Shown here: one piece after another, positions 41,141-48,102 of the stretch
Numbering within the stretch: the first letter of the stretch is position 1
Layout: each line of letters starts with the position of its first letter
Assembly (NCBI RefSeq): GCF_030063415.1
Contig: NZ_JASITA010000013.1
Span: forward strand, 106,639-170,638
Direction: 5' to 3'
DNA from: Streptomyces sp. H27-C3
GTDB lineage: Bacteria > Actinomycetota > Actinomycetes > Streptomycetales > Streptomycetaceae
Length of the DNA: 64,000 bases
Position numbers and translations under genes: made by a program
The notes under the pieces: model-generated
The model's database searches: none
Seen by the model: the letters and a program-made list of their open reading frames with translations, nothing else
What the model was told of the DNA's origin: nothing

Positions 41141-42293
41141 CTTGATACGAGAGACACCGCGCACTCTGTCGGTGACGGCGGCCGGGGTCGCGTACACGGC
41201 AAGAGCAGGGTGCTGCCGTGCCACGCCCCGGTAGTCCTCGATCGTCCGGGCCTCAGGAAGTGCGCAGACCACCGCGAACGCTCCGAGGTTGGTGACCGCG
41301 TACCCGGCCAGGTAGTAGAGCAGTGCCTTCTGGTCGATGTCCGTACGTCCGGCGACCGCCACCGGCATCAGGATGTAGCCGACCTGGCTGACGGTCGAGT
41401 GGGCGAGCAGGCGCTTGACGTCCTGCTGGAAGAATGCGGCGAGATTACCCAACGTCATTGAGGCGACGGAGAGTACGGCCACAAGGTCGGGCCATGGCGT
41501 GGTCGTACCCGAGAGCGGTTCGGCCGCGAACCGATAGAAGGCCGCCAGGGCCCCGATCTTGGGCAGGGTTGTGAGGAACGCGGCGACGGGCGACGGGCTG
41601 CCCTGGACCGTGTCCGGCACCCAGAAGTGGCCTGGCACTCCTCCTGCTTTGAACAGGATTTCCGCGAGCAGCGCGACCGTGCCGACGGCGACCAGTCCCG
41701 CGGGCGCCTCGGGCAGCGCGCCCCGCAGTACCGGGTACGACGTACTGCGCCCGGCGGCAAGCAGGACGGTGATTCCTGTGAGCATCACCACGCCGAGGAG
41801 CGCACCGACGACGTAGTACTTCAGGGCCGCCCCGGTCCCCGGCCCGTCCTTGCGAAAGCCCGCGAGCGCGTAGGCGGGCACACTGGCGAGGAGATAGCCG
41901 GCGGCGAGCAGCAGCAGGTCCTGGGCTCCGGCCAGCATGAGGGCACCTGCGGCTGCGAGTTGCAACAGGACGTAGAACTCCGTCTCGCGTGGGTCACCGC
42001 GCAAGGGCGCCGAGGCGAGGGCAAGGATCAGGAGTGTGCCGACGAGGATGATGATCCTGCTGGTGTTCGTGACCGGGTCGATAGCGAAGGGTTCGCCGAA
42101 GGCGGTCGTGGCAGGATCGGTTGCCGCCACCGCGGCGGCCACGATGCCCGCGACGCTCGCCGCCCGCGAGCGCGCCGACCACCCATTGCCGGTGGCGCGG
42201 CATCCACGCACCGAGCAGCAGCCCCAGGACGGCCGAGGCTGCGAGCAGCACTTCGGGCAACAGGTCGAGGGGGTTCTCGTTCATCTCGGTCAT
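41108..42293 (-). pseudogene. nuoN: nuoN-like gene, frameshifted and 3'-truncated
   Basis: Most of an NADH-quinone oxidoreductase subunit N is readable (EFYVLLQLAAAGALMLAGAQ, LFKAGGVPGHFWVPD with the conserved Lys, then LLAHSTVSQVGYILMP). The start MTEMNENPLDLLPEVLLAAS at ATG 42293 is in a different frame from the body; one extra G near 42161-42166 (reading A-A-S-V-A-G-I-V in the other frame) explains it. After the YRGVARQHPALAVYA segment homology ends and the final membrane segments are missing; part is found inverted at 41040-41140. Confidence 0.8.
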
Positions 42294-42825
42294 CGCGCGA
42301 GCAGCTCCAGCACCCTGCGGGAGGCGGGGTTCGATGATGTCGAGGACGAACCGGGTTGTGACACCGAGGACGACGCCGAGAACGAGCAGGGGGACAATGG
42401 AGATCGCCTCGTGGGCCCGGATGTCACGGAAGGACGGTTCAGCACCCGGGGCGATGGCCGGGAGCCGCAACGGGCCGAGGAAGATCTGCCGCAGCGCGCG
42501 CAGGAAGAGACCGGCGGTGAGCAGGATTCCGAGAACGGCCAGGCCCGTCGCCACCGGCTGGGGGCCCAGGCTTCCGGCGAGGATCTGGAACTCGGCGATG
42601 AAACCGGCGAAGCCTGGCAGGCCCAGGGATGCGAAGGCGGCGACCCCGGTCAAGGCGGCGAAGGTGGGGGCGCGTTCGGCGACACCCGAGTACGCGGAGA
42701 TCTCATAGGTGCGTCCGCGCTCGTACAGCACACCAGACAGCAGGAACAGTGCTCCGGTCAGCAGTCCGTGGCTGACCATCTGGAACACGGCCGCGAGCAG
42801 CAGAAACAGATCCAGGCTCATCGGC
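42290..42825 (-). pseudogene. nuoM: 3' half of a nuoM-like gene, frameshifted
   Basis: It encodes the C-terminal part of NADH dehydrogenase subunit M (FQMVSHGLLTGALFLLSGVL, AFASLGLPGFAGFIAEFQIL, RFVLDIIEP). One extra C at GAACCCC (about 42334) shifts the end. Removing it gives the normal ending ASRRVLELLAR and a stop at 42290-42292 overlapping the nuoN ATG, as in real nuoMN pairs. The N-terminal half is missing; sequence beyond about 42825 is unrelated. Confidence 0.8.
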
Positions 42826-42987
42826 CGCCACTTCCCGGGATCGGGTCGTCGGCCGGACGCGACCGCAGGTCGTCGCCACGTGAGCAGCACCGGTAGCAAC
42901 CGTTCTCACCGCCGACCGCTCAGCCGGTGGTCTTTCGACGCCGGACGCGAAACTCACGCCCGCCAGGCAGCCCGCCGGTTGCGGGCT

Positions 42988-43770
42988 GTGCATCCGCGCG
43001 ACGGCGATGCCTGGCACTTCGTTGGCGAGACCTTCGAGGCCGCCGGCGATCTGCAGGCGACCGCCGAGTGGTTCACCGCGGGAATCAGCCACATCCTCGG
43101 CGCCGCCGCCCAACTCACTGCCGACACCGTACGCACCGGCCCGCCCGGCCTCGACATGCTGCTCACCGGCCGCCACCGCGTGCGACGCCAACTCGGCGAC
43201 CCACGCGACGGATGGGACGACGTCGCCGACCAGGTCCACGACCAGCTCCCGCCGCTGATGCGCGGCACCCAAACCCTGGACGAGCTCCATCACCCCAGGC
43301 GCCTCGCCCAGCTCGACAACGACGACCCCGAGGTCCTGCGCGCCGAGATCGCCCGGCTCACCGCGCAGGTCGAGCAGCGCCGCAGCGCCCTGAACGCACC
43401 GCAGATGACCTGTGCGGTGTTCTGGCCGCAGCAGGAGTTCGCCGAGCTGCTCCGCCGCTGGCCTGCCTTCGCCGACGACTACGGCACCGATCACGTCCAC
43501 CACCTGCGTGGGGTGGAGGAGCTGCTGCGTACCCACTCCGACCAGGGACAGCCCCGCCTGGGTACCGCCCGCGGTACGGTCGACGACTTCGCCGCCGACG
43601 CCCGCGACAAAGACCGGGACCCCGCCGCCGAAGGTCTGCGTGCTTCCTTCGCCGCCGACCTGGCAGCCCGAGGACAAGCGAAGTCCTGGCCCCCGCCCCG
43701 CAACGGACCGTGCTGGTGCGCGTCAGGCCGCAAGTACAAGAAATGTCACGGCAATCCAGCCCTCACCTGA
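42988..43770 (+). CDS. SEC-C motif protein, possibly N-terminally truncated
   Basis: A protein of about 260 aa ending in a SEC-C zinc motif (GPCWCASGRKYKKCHG), as found in many proteins of unclear role near nucleic-acid or defence functions. The N-terminal part has a TPR-like pattern (GDAWHFVGETFEAAGDLQAT). Related sequence continues upstream in frame to about 42925 (RWSFDAGRETHARQAARRLR) without a start. The gene abuts the broken nuoM, so its 5' end may be lost. GTG 42988 is only the first usable start. Confidence 0.65.
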   Translation: MHPRDGDAWHFVGETFEAAGDLQATAEWFTAGISHILGAAAQLTADTVRTGPPGLDMLLTGRHRVRRQLGDPRDGWDDVADQVHDQLPPLMRGTQTLDELHHPRRLAQLDNDDPEVLRAEIARLTAQVEQRRSALNAPQMTCAVFWPQQEFAELLRRWPAFADDYGTDHVHHLRGVEELLRTHSDQGQPRLGTARGTVDDFAADARDKDRDPAAEGLRASFAADLAARGQAKSWPPPRNGPCWCASGRKYKKCHGNPALT

Positions 43771-43870
43771 ACATCCCCTGCGGCACCCTGGCACGACGGG
43801 CACCCTCCCTGAGCCGCAGAGGCGCTCGCCCTCACGGAGCGACAGTGCACGCTTCCGGTGGGATGGCAGA

Positions 43871-44803
43871 GTGAGTCCCGTGACCAGTGACGAACTGATG
43901 AGCGCCTTGGCCGGACTACGGCGTGCTCAGATAGGTAGTCGCCGCGCCCCGCACAAGCCGCTGCTATTGCTGTGGCTGCTCGGGCGGTTCGGCACCTCGG
44001 GCAGTACCACAGTGACGTACGACGAGGCTGAGGAGCCTGTCAGCCGTCTGATCAACGACTTCGGGCCGACGGTGATGAGCCGGTCGAGGGCACGGGAGCG
44101 GGCTGCGATGCCCTTCGTACATCTCGAGCGCGAGCTGTGGGGGCTGCACGACCACGACGGCAACCCCATCGGGCCGGACGCCCCAGAGCGCGGGGGCTGG
44201 CTCCGTACGCGGGGAGCTCACGGCCAACTGCTTCCCCCGGTCGAGAAGTTGCTGGCTGACTCGGGCACGCTCGCGGCGGCTGCCCGGCTCCTGCTGGATC
44301 AGCACTTCACGCCCGCGCTGGAGGCCGCCATCTGTGATGCCGTCGGCCTCGATCTGGCAGCCCTGGAGGACTCCGCCTGTCAGCCGACCATGAGGAAGCG
44401 CCGCAAGCGCCGACCCGGGTTCGCCGAAGAAGTCCTGCACTCCTACGCGTATGCATGCGCCATGTGCGGCTACGACGGCGCGCTCGGCCGAAACCCTGTG
44501 GGGCTCGAGGCCGCCCATGTCCGATGGCACAGCCAGGACGGGCCGGACGAGATGCACAACGGTCTCGCGCTGTGCTCCCTGCACCACACGCTCTTCGACC
44601 TGGGCGTCATCGGCCTGATGCCGGACCTGCGAATCCAGGTCTCCCAGATGTACGTGGCCCGTAGCCATGCGGGACAAACAATCGACGCCCTGCACGGGCA
44701 GCCTCTGTCCACGCCCCGGCCCGGACGACCCGTGGTCGAACCCGACTTCGTCGTCTGGCACGGGTTGCAGGTCTTTAAGCGGCCTGGAGCACAGGCCACT
44801 TAG
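43871..44803 (+). CDS. Phosphorothioate-DNA-binding HNH restriction endonuclease (type IV, McrA-like)
   Basis: A 310-aa protein. The N-terminal half begins with the sulfur-binding-domain pattern RAPHKPLLLLWLLGRF and PFVHLERELWGL. The C-terminal half is an HNH nuclease with zinc knuckle CAMCGYDG and core LEAAHVRWHSQDGPDEMHNG, then ALCSLHHTLFDLGVI. This is the architecture of Streptomyces enzymes (ScoMcrA/SprMcrA group) that bind phosphorothioated DNA and cut near it. No dnd genes are visible nearby, as expected for an enzyme that would attack dnd-modified DNA. The start (GTG 43871 or 43880) is uncertain. Confidence 0.78.
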   Translation: MSPVTSDELMSALAGLRRAQIGSRRAPHKPLLLLWLLGRFGTSGSTTVTYDEAEEPVSRLINDFGPTVMSRSRARERAAMPFVHLERELWGLHDHDGNPIGPDAPERGGWLRTRGAHGQLLPPVEKLLADSGTLAAAARLLLDQHFTPALEAAICDAVGLDLAALEDSACQPTMRKRRKRRPGFAEEVLHSYAYACAMCGYDGALGRNPVGLEAAHVRWHSQDGPDEMHNGLALCSLHHTLFDLGVIGLMPDLRIQVSQMYVARSHAGQTIDALHGQPLSTPRPGRPVVEPDFVVWHGLQVFKRPGAQAT

Positions 44804-44943
44804 TTCATCGGGTCCGGCGGCGCCCCGTATCGAGACGAGGGTGCATACTCCGTCTCGCCCGGGGGCTCCTCCATGTCCATGAGCCGCTGTTTGAGCGCCC
44901 GGACGGGTTTCAGCGTCGTACAGTGGAGGGCTGTTGAAGCGTG

Positions 44944-45351
44944 TCAGGCGCGGACGTCCCGCTGCTGCACTTCCTTGAGTACCGCCGCCACGGTGGCGAA
45001 GTCATTGTCCACGTGGAGCACGGTGTGACCGTGGTGGACCGCTGTCGCGCACACCAGGAGGTCGATGGCTCCCGCGGCGCGGTGTTGCCCTCGTTGTGTG
45101 AGCTTGTACTGGGCGGTGTCGACCCAGCGCCACGCATTCTTGGGGACCGGCGAGAGCTGGCACAGAGCATCCAGCTCCCCGGCCAACTCGTCGCGGTGAG
45201 CCGGGCTGGTGGCCGAGCACAGGAACTCAGTGCGCGTGGGCTCACAGATACGCAACACCCCGGCGGCGATGTGCCCCTCCCAGGGGCGCAGTGCCCCTGG
45301 GGTACGGAACAGGTGCCACAGCGCAGAGGTGTCAACGAGATAGGTGATCAT
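44944..45351 (-). CDS. vapC: VapC-type PIN-domain ribonuclease toxin
   Basis: A 135-aa PIN nuclease. The first acidic residue is in MITYLVDTSALWHLF (Asp7), Glu in EPTRTEFLCSA, and Asp residues in AAGAIDLLVCATAVHHGHTV and DNDFATVAAV form the metal site. ATG 45351 overlaps the antitoxin stop (ATGA). VapC toxins cleave tRNA or rRNA when antitoxin is degraded. Confidence 0.9.
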   Translation of the reverse strand: MITYLVDTSALWHLFRTPGALRPWEGHIAAGVLRICEPTRTEFLCSATSPAHRDELAGELDALCQLSPVPKNAWRWVDTAQYKLTQRGQHRAAGAIDLLVCATAVHHGHTVLHVDNDFATVAAVLKEVQQRDVRA

Positions 45352-45581
45352 TCAAAGGCCGCCCGCCGCGCGCGCTTGGCAGCGTCGTGCGCAGCCGCGG
45401 CCTCCTCGAACTCGCCGCGCTCGCCTCGCTCGGCCAACTTCTCCGCAGCCTCAAGCCTCCGGATGCGAGCCACATAATCCCGCAGAGCCGCGTTGACGGT
45501 CTCCTTCTTCGTCGTCACGCCCATCAGGCGCATCGCCTCGGCCAGCGCCTCGTCATCAAGGTCGATCTGGGTAACGGACAT
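45348..45581 (-). CDS. vapB: VapB-type ribbon-helix-helix antitoxin
   Basis: A 77-aa protein. The N-terminal ribbon-helix-helix is MSVTQIDLDDEALAEAMRLM followed by GVTTKKETVNAALRDYVARI; the charged C-terminal helix (EAAEKLAERGERGEFEEAAA) would wrap the toxin. ATG 45581 has GGGTGGTGAG upstream. It precedes and overlaps vapC by 4 nt. An inverted repeat just upstream is the expected autoregulatory operator. Confidence 0.88.
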   Translation of the reverse strand: MSVTQIDLDDEALAEAMRLMGVTTKKETVNAALRDYVARIRRLEAAEKLAERGERGEFEEAAAAHDAAKRARRAAFE

Positions 45582-45607
45582 GCTCACCACCCCACCCATG
45601 AGTACAC

Positions 45608-45630
45608 GATGTACATACTTAAGATACATC
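45608..45630 (-). promoter_or_regulatory. Putative VapB operator
   Basis: GATGTA and TACATC arms flank an 11-bp centre containing CTTAAG, 27 bp upstream of vapB. This AT-rich palindrome overlaps the expected -10 region, as in autoregulated vapBC operons. Confidence 0.6.
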
Positions 45631-45639
45631 ACCAACATT

Positions 45640-45917
45640 CACTGTGGGAGCTCCCGCGAGGAGCGGCGGCGCGAAGCCGGATCGGCGAGCTCAAGGCTTC
45701 AAGCCCTGATTCTCAGCGCACGCCACGAGATCTACCCAGATCACTTTTCAGGCCACATGCGACCCATCGATCATGAGCCGCATTTCGGACACACCGCGCC
45801 CTCTGAGTCTCCACTGGATCTTGGTCCGGAGCTAGAGTGAGGGCCCTCATGAGGTTCGCAAGGGACCTCACTACAGCATTTGTGCAGGTCAGAACGTTTC
45901 TGCACAGGTGATTTGAA
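45640..45917. other. Gap with a weak hairpin, no gene recognised
   Basis: About 280 bp between vapBC and the tRNA remnant. AGTGAGG (about 45835) and CCTCACT (about 45869) form an inverted repeat. Reading frames here are short and resemble no family I know. Confidence 0.4.
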
Positions 45918-45963
45918 GTGGGGCGGGTGGGACTCGAACCCACGGCCGACGGATTATGAGTCC
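45918..45963 (-). repeat. tRNA(CAU) 3'-half remnant / attachment site, right copy
   Basis: On the minus strand, 46 bp form a tRNA 3' half: anticodon arm GGA-CTCATAA-TCC (anticodon CAU, Met or Ile2), variable loop, T-arm and acceptor strand CCGCCCC-A. The D-arm and 5' acceptor are missing; the sequence changes abruptly at 45964. The first 26 bp duplicate 34898-34923. The extent, from the anticodon loop to the 3' end, is the classic crossover segment of tRNA-specific tyrosine integrases. Confidence 0.78.
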
Positions 45964-46229
45964 TTTGGGGATCTTGGCGGCCCTTGCATTTCTACGCTGG
46001 TTTTCGACGTTCTACCAGCTCAGAGTGCGTTCCGTGTGCTGGCGCTCTGGAGCCTTTGTCAGTCTGTTCCTGTCCTTGCGTCCCCAATGTGTCCCCAACG
46101 AGTCCCCACGGGGACGGAGCGGGGAAGCCCGGGGAGGGCCGCGACAGCTCGGAGCCGGTAGTTGAACCTCCCCGCAGCGGATTTCCCTTCCAACGCGTAG
46201 AGGCGCCGCCCCGTCTCCTGGTAAGTACG
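45964..46229. other. Gap beside the tRNA remnant, possible integrase tail on minus strand
   Basis: No complete gene. A minus-strand frame here ends LVGDTLGTQGQEQT and then a short basic tail, which reminds me of the C-terminal tails of Streptomyces tyrosine integrases adjacent to their att sites. No catalytic integrase motifs are present, so this is a suggestion only. Confidence 0.25.
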
Positions 46230-46811
46230 TCAGCTACTTCCCGGCACGCCGCCACGGGCGCCTGGCCGCCGCGGCGGCACGGGCAGCGGCGTCGGTGCTG
46301 GCCGTGTTGGGGTGAGCGCAGCATCCACGAGATCGATGTCGCCGCCGATGATGATTTTGCCAAACAGCCACACCAGCCGCGTGGCTCGCGCCACTCCCAG
46401 GGCTATGGCCACCGAGGCCAGCCAGTGCGCCCCGCCCGGGTCGCGCTGCTTCGTGTCGAGGATGATGGTCAGCAAGCACAACCCTGAGACCACCAGTGTT
46501 GCGCTGAGGATGCTCATCCAGTTTCGGCGGAATTGCGGCCCCTGTACGGGATGCGTGCGCAACGTGCGCATGCGCTCTCCGGTGGATGCGGCGTACAGGG
46601 TGACAGCCGCGGTGATGAAGCTACCGACGACTGCGGCGACCGTCGCGGTTGCCGTGTAGACGGCGATCCGTTGCTCTCTGTCGGGCCAGGCCAGTACATC
46701 TCCGCCGCCTGTGATCCACACAGCCGTCAGATGTATGCCGGTGACCGTCAGCGCGAGGATCCAGTCCACCGCAGGTCTGCCCACCCACTGTCGCCACAGC
46801 CAATCCAGCAC
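46230..46811 (-). CDS. Four-TM hypothetical membrane protein
   Basis: A 193-aa protein, unrecognised. Membrane segments are seen near WILALTVTGIHLTAVWITGG, TATATVAAVVGSFITAAVTL, ILSATLVVSGLCLLTIILDT and HWLASVAIALGVARATRLVW. The N terminus has several Trp (MLDWLWRQW), and the C-terminal tail is Pro/Arg rich and cytoplasmic. It lies 39 bp downstream of the unknown 318-aa gene on the same strand, so the two may be an operon divergent from pglW. Confidence 0.65.
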   Translation of the reverse strand: MLDWLWRQWVGRPAVDWILALTVTGIHLTAVWITGGGDVLAWPDREQRIAVYTATATVAAVVGSFITAAVTLYAASTGERMRTLRTHPVQGPQFRRNWMSILSATLVVSGLCLLTIILDTKQRDPGGAHWLASVAIALGVARATRLVWLFGKIIIGGDIDLVDAALTPTRPAPTPLPVPPRRPGARGGVPGSS

Positions 46812-46850
46812 GCGTCCCCCACTCCTGACTGCTGCTTAGAGTAGCGGCCG

Positions 46851-47807
46851 CTACTGACAGGCTTCCTGGAGAGCACGCTCATGCGTGCGAGCCGCACTGA
46901 AGATGGCGTTGACGGCGTATCGCAGATCCACCGAACGACCGTCGGTGAACGCGACTGGCACATCGCACTGCGCTGTGATGCGGTGGGCCAGGAAGTCGAG
47001 CGGCTCGTACTCCAGGGACTGGCGGTGTGGGTCGCGTATGGCTACCTGGCCGCTAACCGAGCGCACCACTCCCGACTCGTCCATCCATTCATCAAGGTCT
47101 GGGATGAACTGGAGCACATCGCTGCGCAGTTGGGTGGCGGCCCGGTTCCTGCGGAGCTTGCTGAGCCGCCCTCCACGCCTGGGAACCTTCAGGGAGAGGG
47201 TGATGGAGGTGTCGGGGTGACGCTGCCCGAAGCTCCGCAGGGAGTCTGCGAGGTCCCCCCGCGCCCCCAGGGCGCTGATGGTGTCCGCCGGGGCGCCTTC
47301 GAGCTGCACGGTGAACTCCGATACCGCCTCGATGCGGTTGAGTTTCTCGCGGGCTCGCGCGTGAATGACGGGCTTGAGTACGACCTCGCCGCAGGGGAGA
47401 CCGATCCCGTTTAGCCACTTGGTGATGGCGCTGACGCGCGGTGCGGAGAAGCCTCCGTGCAGGGCGCCGATGATGTTGGCATAGGGCAGGAAACAGAGCG
47501 TGGTCACATGGACCACATCTGTGCCGGCCGCAAGCTGTAGAGCTTCAATGGTGCCGTTGCTGTGGTCGAGCTGGTGCGGCACCTCGCCTGTGATCTTGGC
47601 GAGCTGCAGGTGATCAGTCGCGGTTGCCGTATCCACGATCCCGACCAGTTGGTCGTCCGCGCTGCGCACGATGCGCTCGTGCGGTTCCGAGGCCGCGACC
47701 TGGCCGAGGAAGCTTCTCCAGGGCTGGGGCTCCATACGGGGCTGGCCGCGGCGAGCTTCCACGATCTCGAAGAAAAATACGGTGCGTTTGCGCACGGTCC
47801 CGGCCAT
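46851..47807 (-). CDS. Hypothetical protein (DUF6731-like?) divergent from pglW
   Basis: A soluble protein of about 318 aa that I cannot assign with certainty. The N terminus, MAGTVRKRTVFFFEIVEARR, resembles a domain of unknown function seen in accessory regions (DUF6731 is my best guess from memory). The middle contains HVTTLCFLPYANIIGALHGG and the C-terminal half SEFTVQLEGAPADTISALGA; no enzyme motif stands out. ATG 47807 has GGGGAG 8 nt upstream; ATG 47813 is also possible. Divergence from the BREX operon and pairing with a membrane protein suggest a defence-linked or regulatory role (inference). Confidence 0.65.
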   Translation of the reverse strand: MAGTVRKRTVFFFEIVEARRGQPRMEPQPWRSFLGQVAASEPHERIVRSADDQLVGIVDTATATDHLQLAKITGEVPHQLDHSNGTIEALQLAAGTDVVHVTTLCFLPYANIIGALHGGFSAPRVSAITKWLNGIGLPCGEVVLKPVIHARAREKLNRIEAVSEFTVQLEGAPADTISALGARGDLADSLRSFGQRHPDTSITLSLKVPRRGGRLSKLRRNRAATQLRSDVLQFIPDLDEWMDESGVVRSVSGQVAIRDPHRQSLEYEPLDFLAHRITAQCDVPVAFTDGRSVDLRYAVNAIFSAARTHERALQEACQ

Positions 47808-47813
47808 ATCCAT

Positions 47814-48102
47814 CTCCCCCGCCTGCGGCTTGCTGAGTACTCCATGATCGTAGAGGTGCGCACTGTGACGTATGGCATACAGGCCACAGAATGGCCAGAT
47901 AGCGACAAGCTCTCTGGGGTCTACCTCGCGGCCGTCAGGATTTCCCGCGGTCCACTGCGATACTGCCTCCCACCTGGCAGGATGTCCCATTCAGTAGGCT
48001 GACGATTTCAGAAAGCCGCGATTCGCCTCATACCATCACCCTCGACAGCGATCATGTCGACGAGCATGCGGGTCCGGCAGTGGAAAGGTGCGGTGAACGG
48101 CG
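47814..48102. promoter_or_regulatory. Divergent region before the BREX operon
   Basis: 289 bp separate the unknown minus-strand gene from pglW, so promoters for both must lie here. GGAAAGG at 48082-48088 is the nearest ribosome-like site to the pglW start. I see no convincing operator palindrome. Confidence 0.35.

Noticed and set aside
40916..41461. Plus-strand 181-aa open frame
   Set aside because: It is antisense to the nuoN remnant and has no recognisable protein pattern or start signals.
45964..46030. Split tRNA with an insert between D-arm and anticodon arm
   Set aside because: A minus-strand stretch (GAGCTGGTAGAACG, about 46,010-46,025) resembles a D-arm, but no matching 5' acceptor strand GGGGCGG is upstream and the spacing is wrong.
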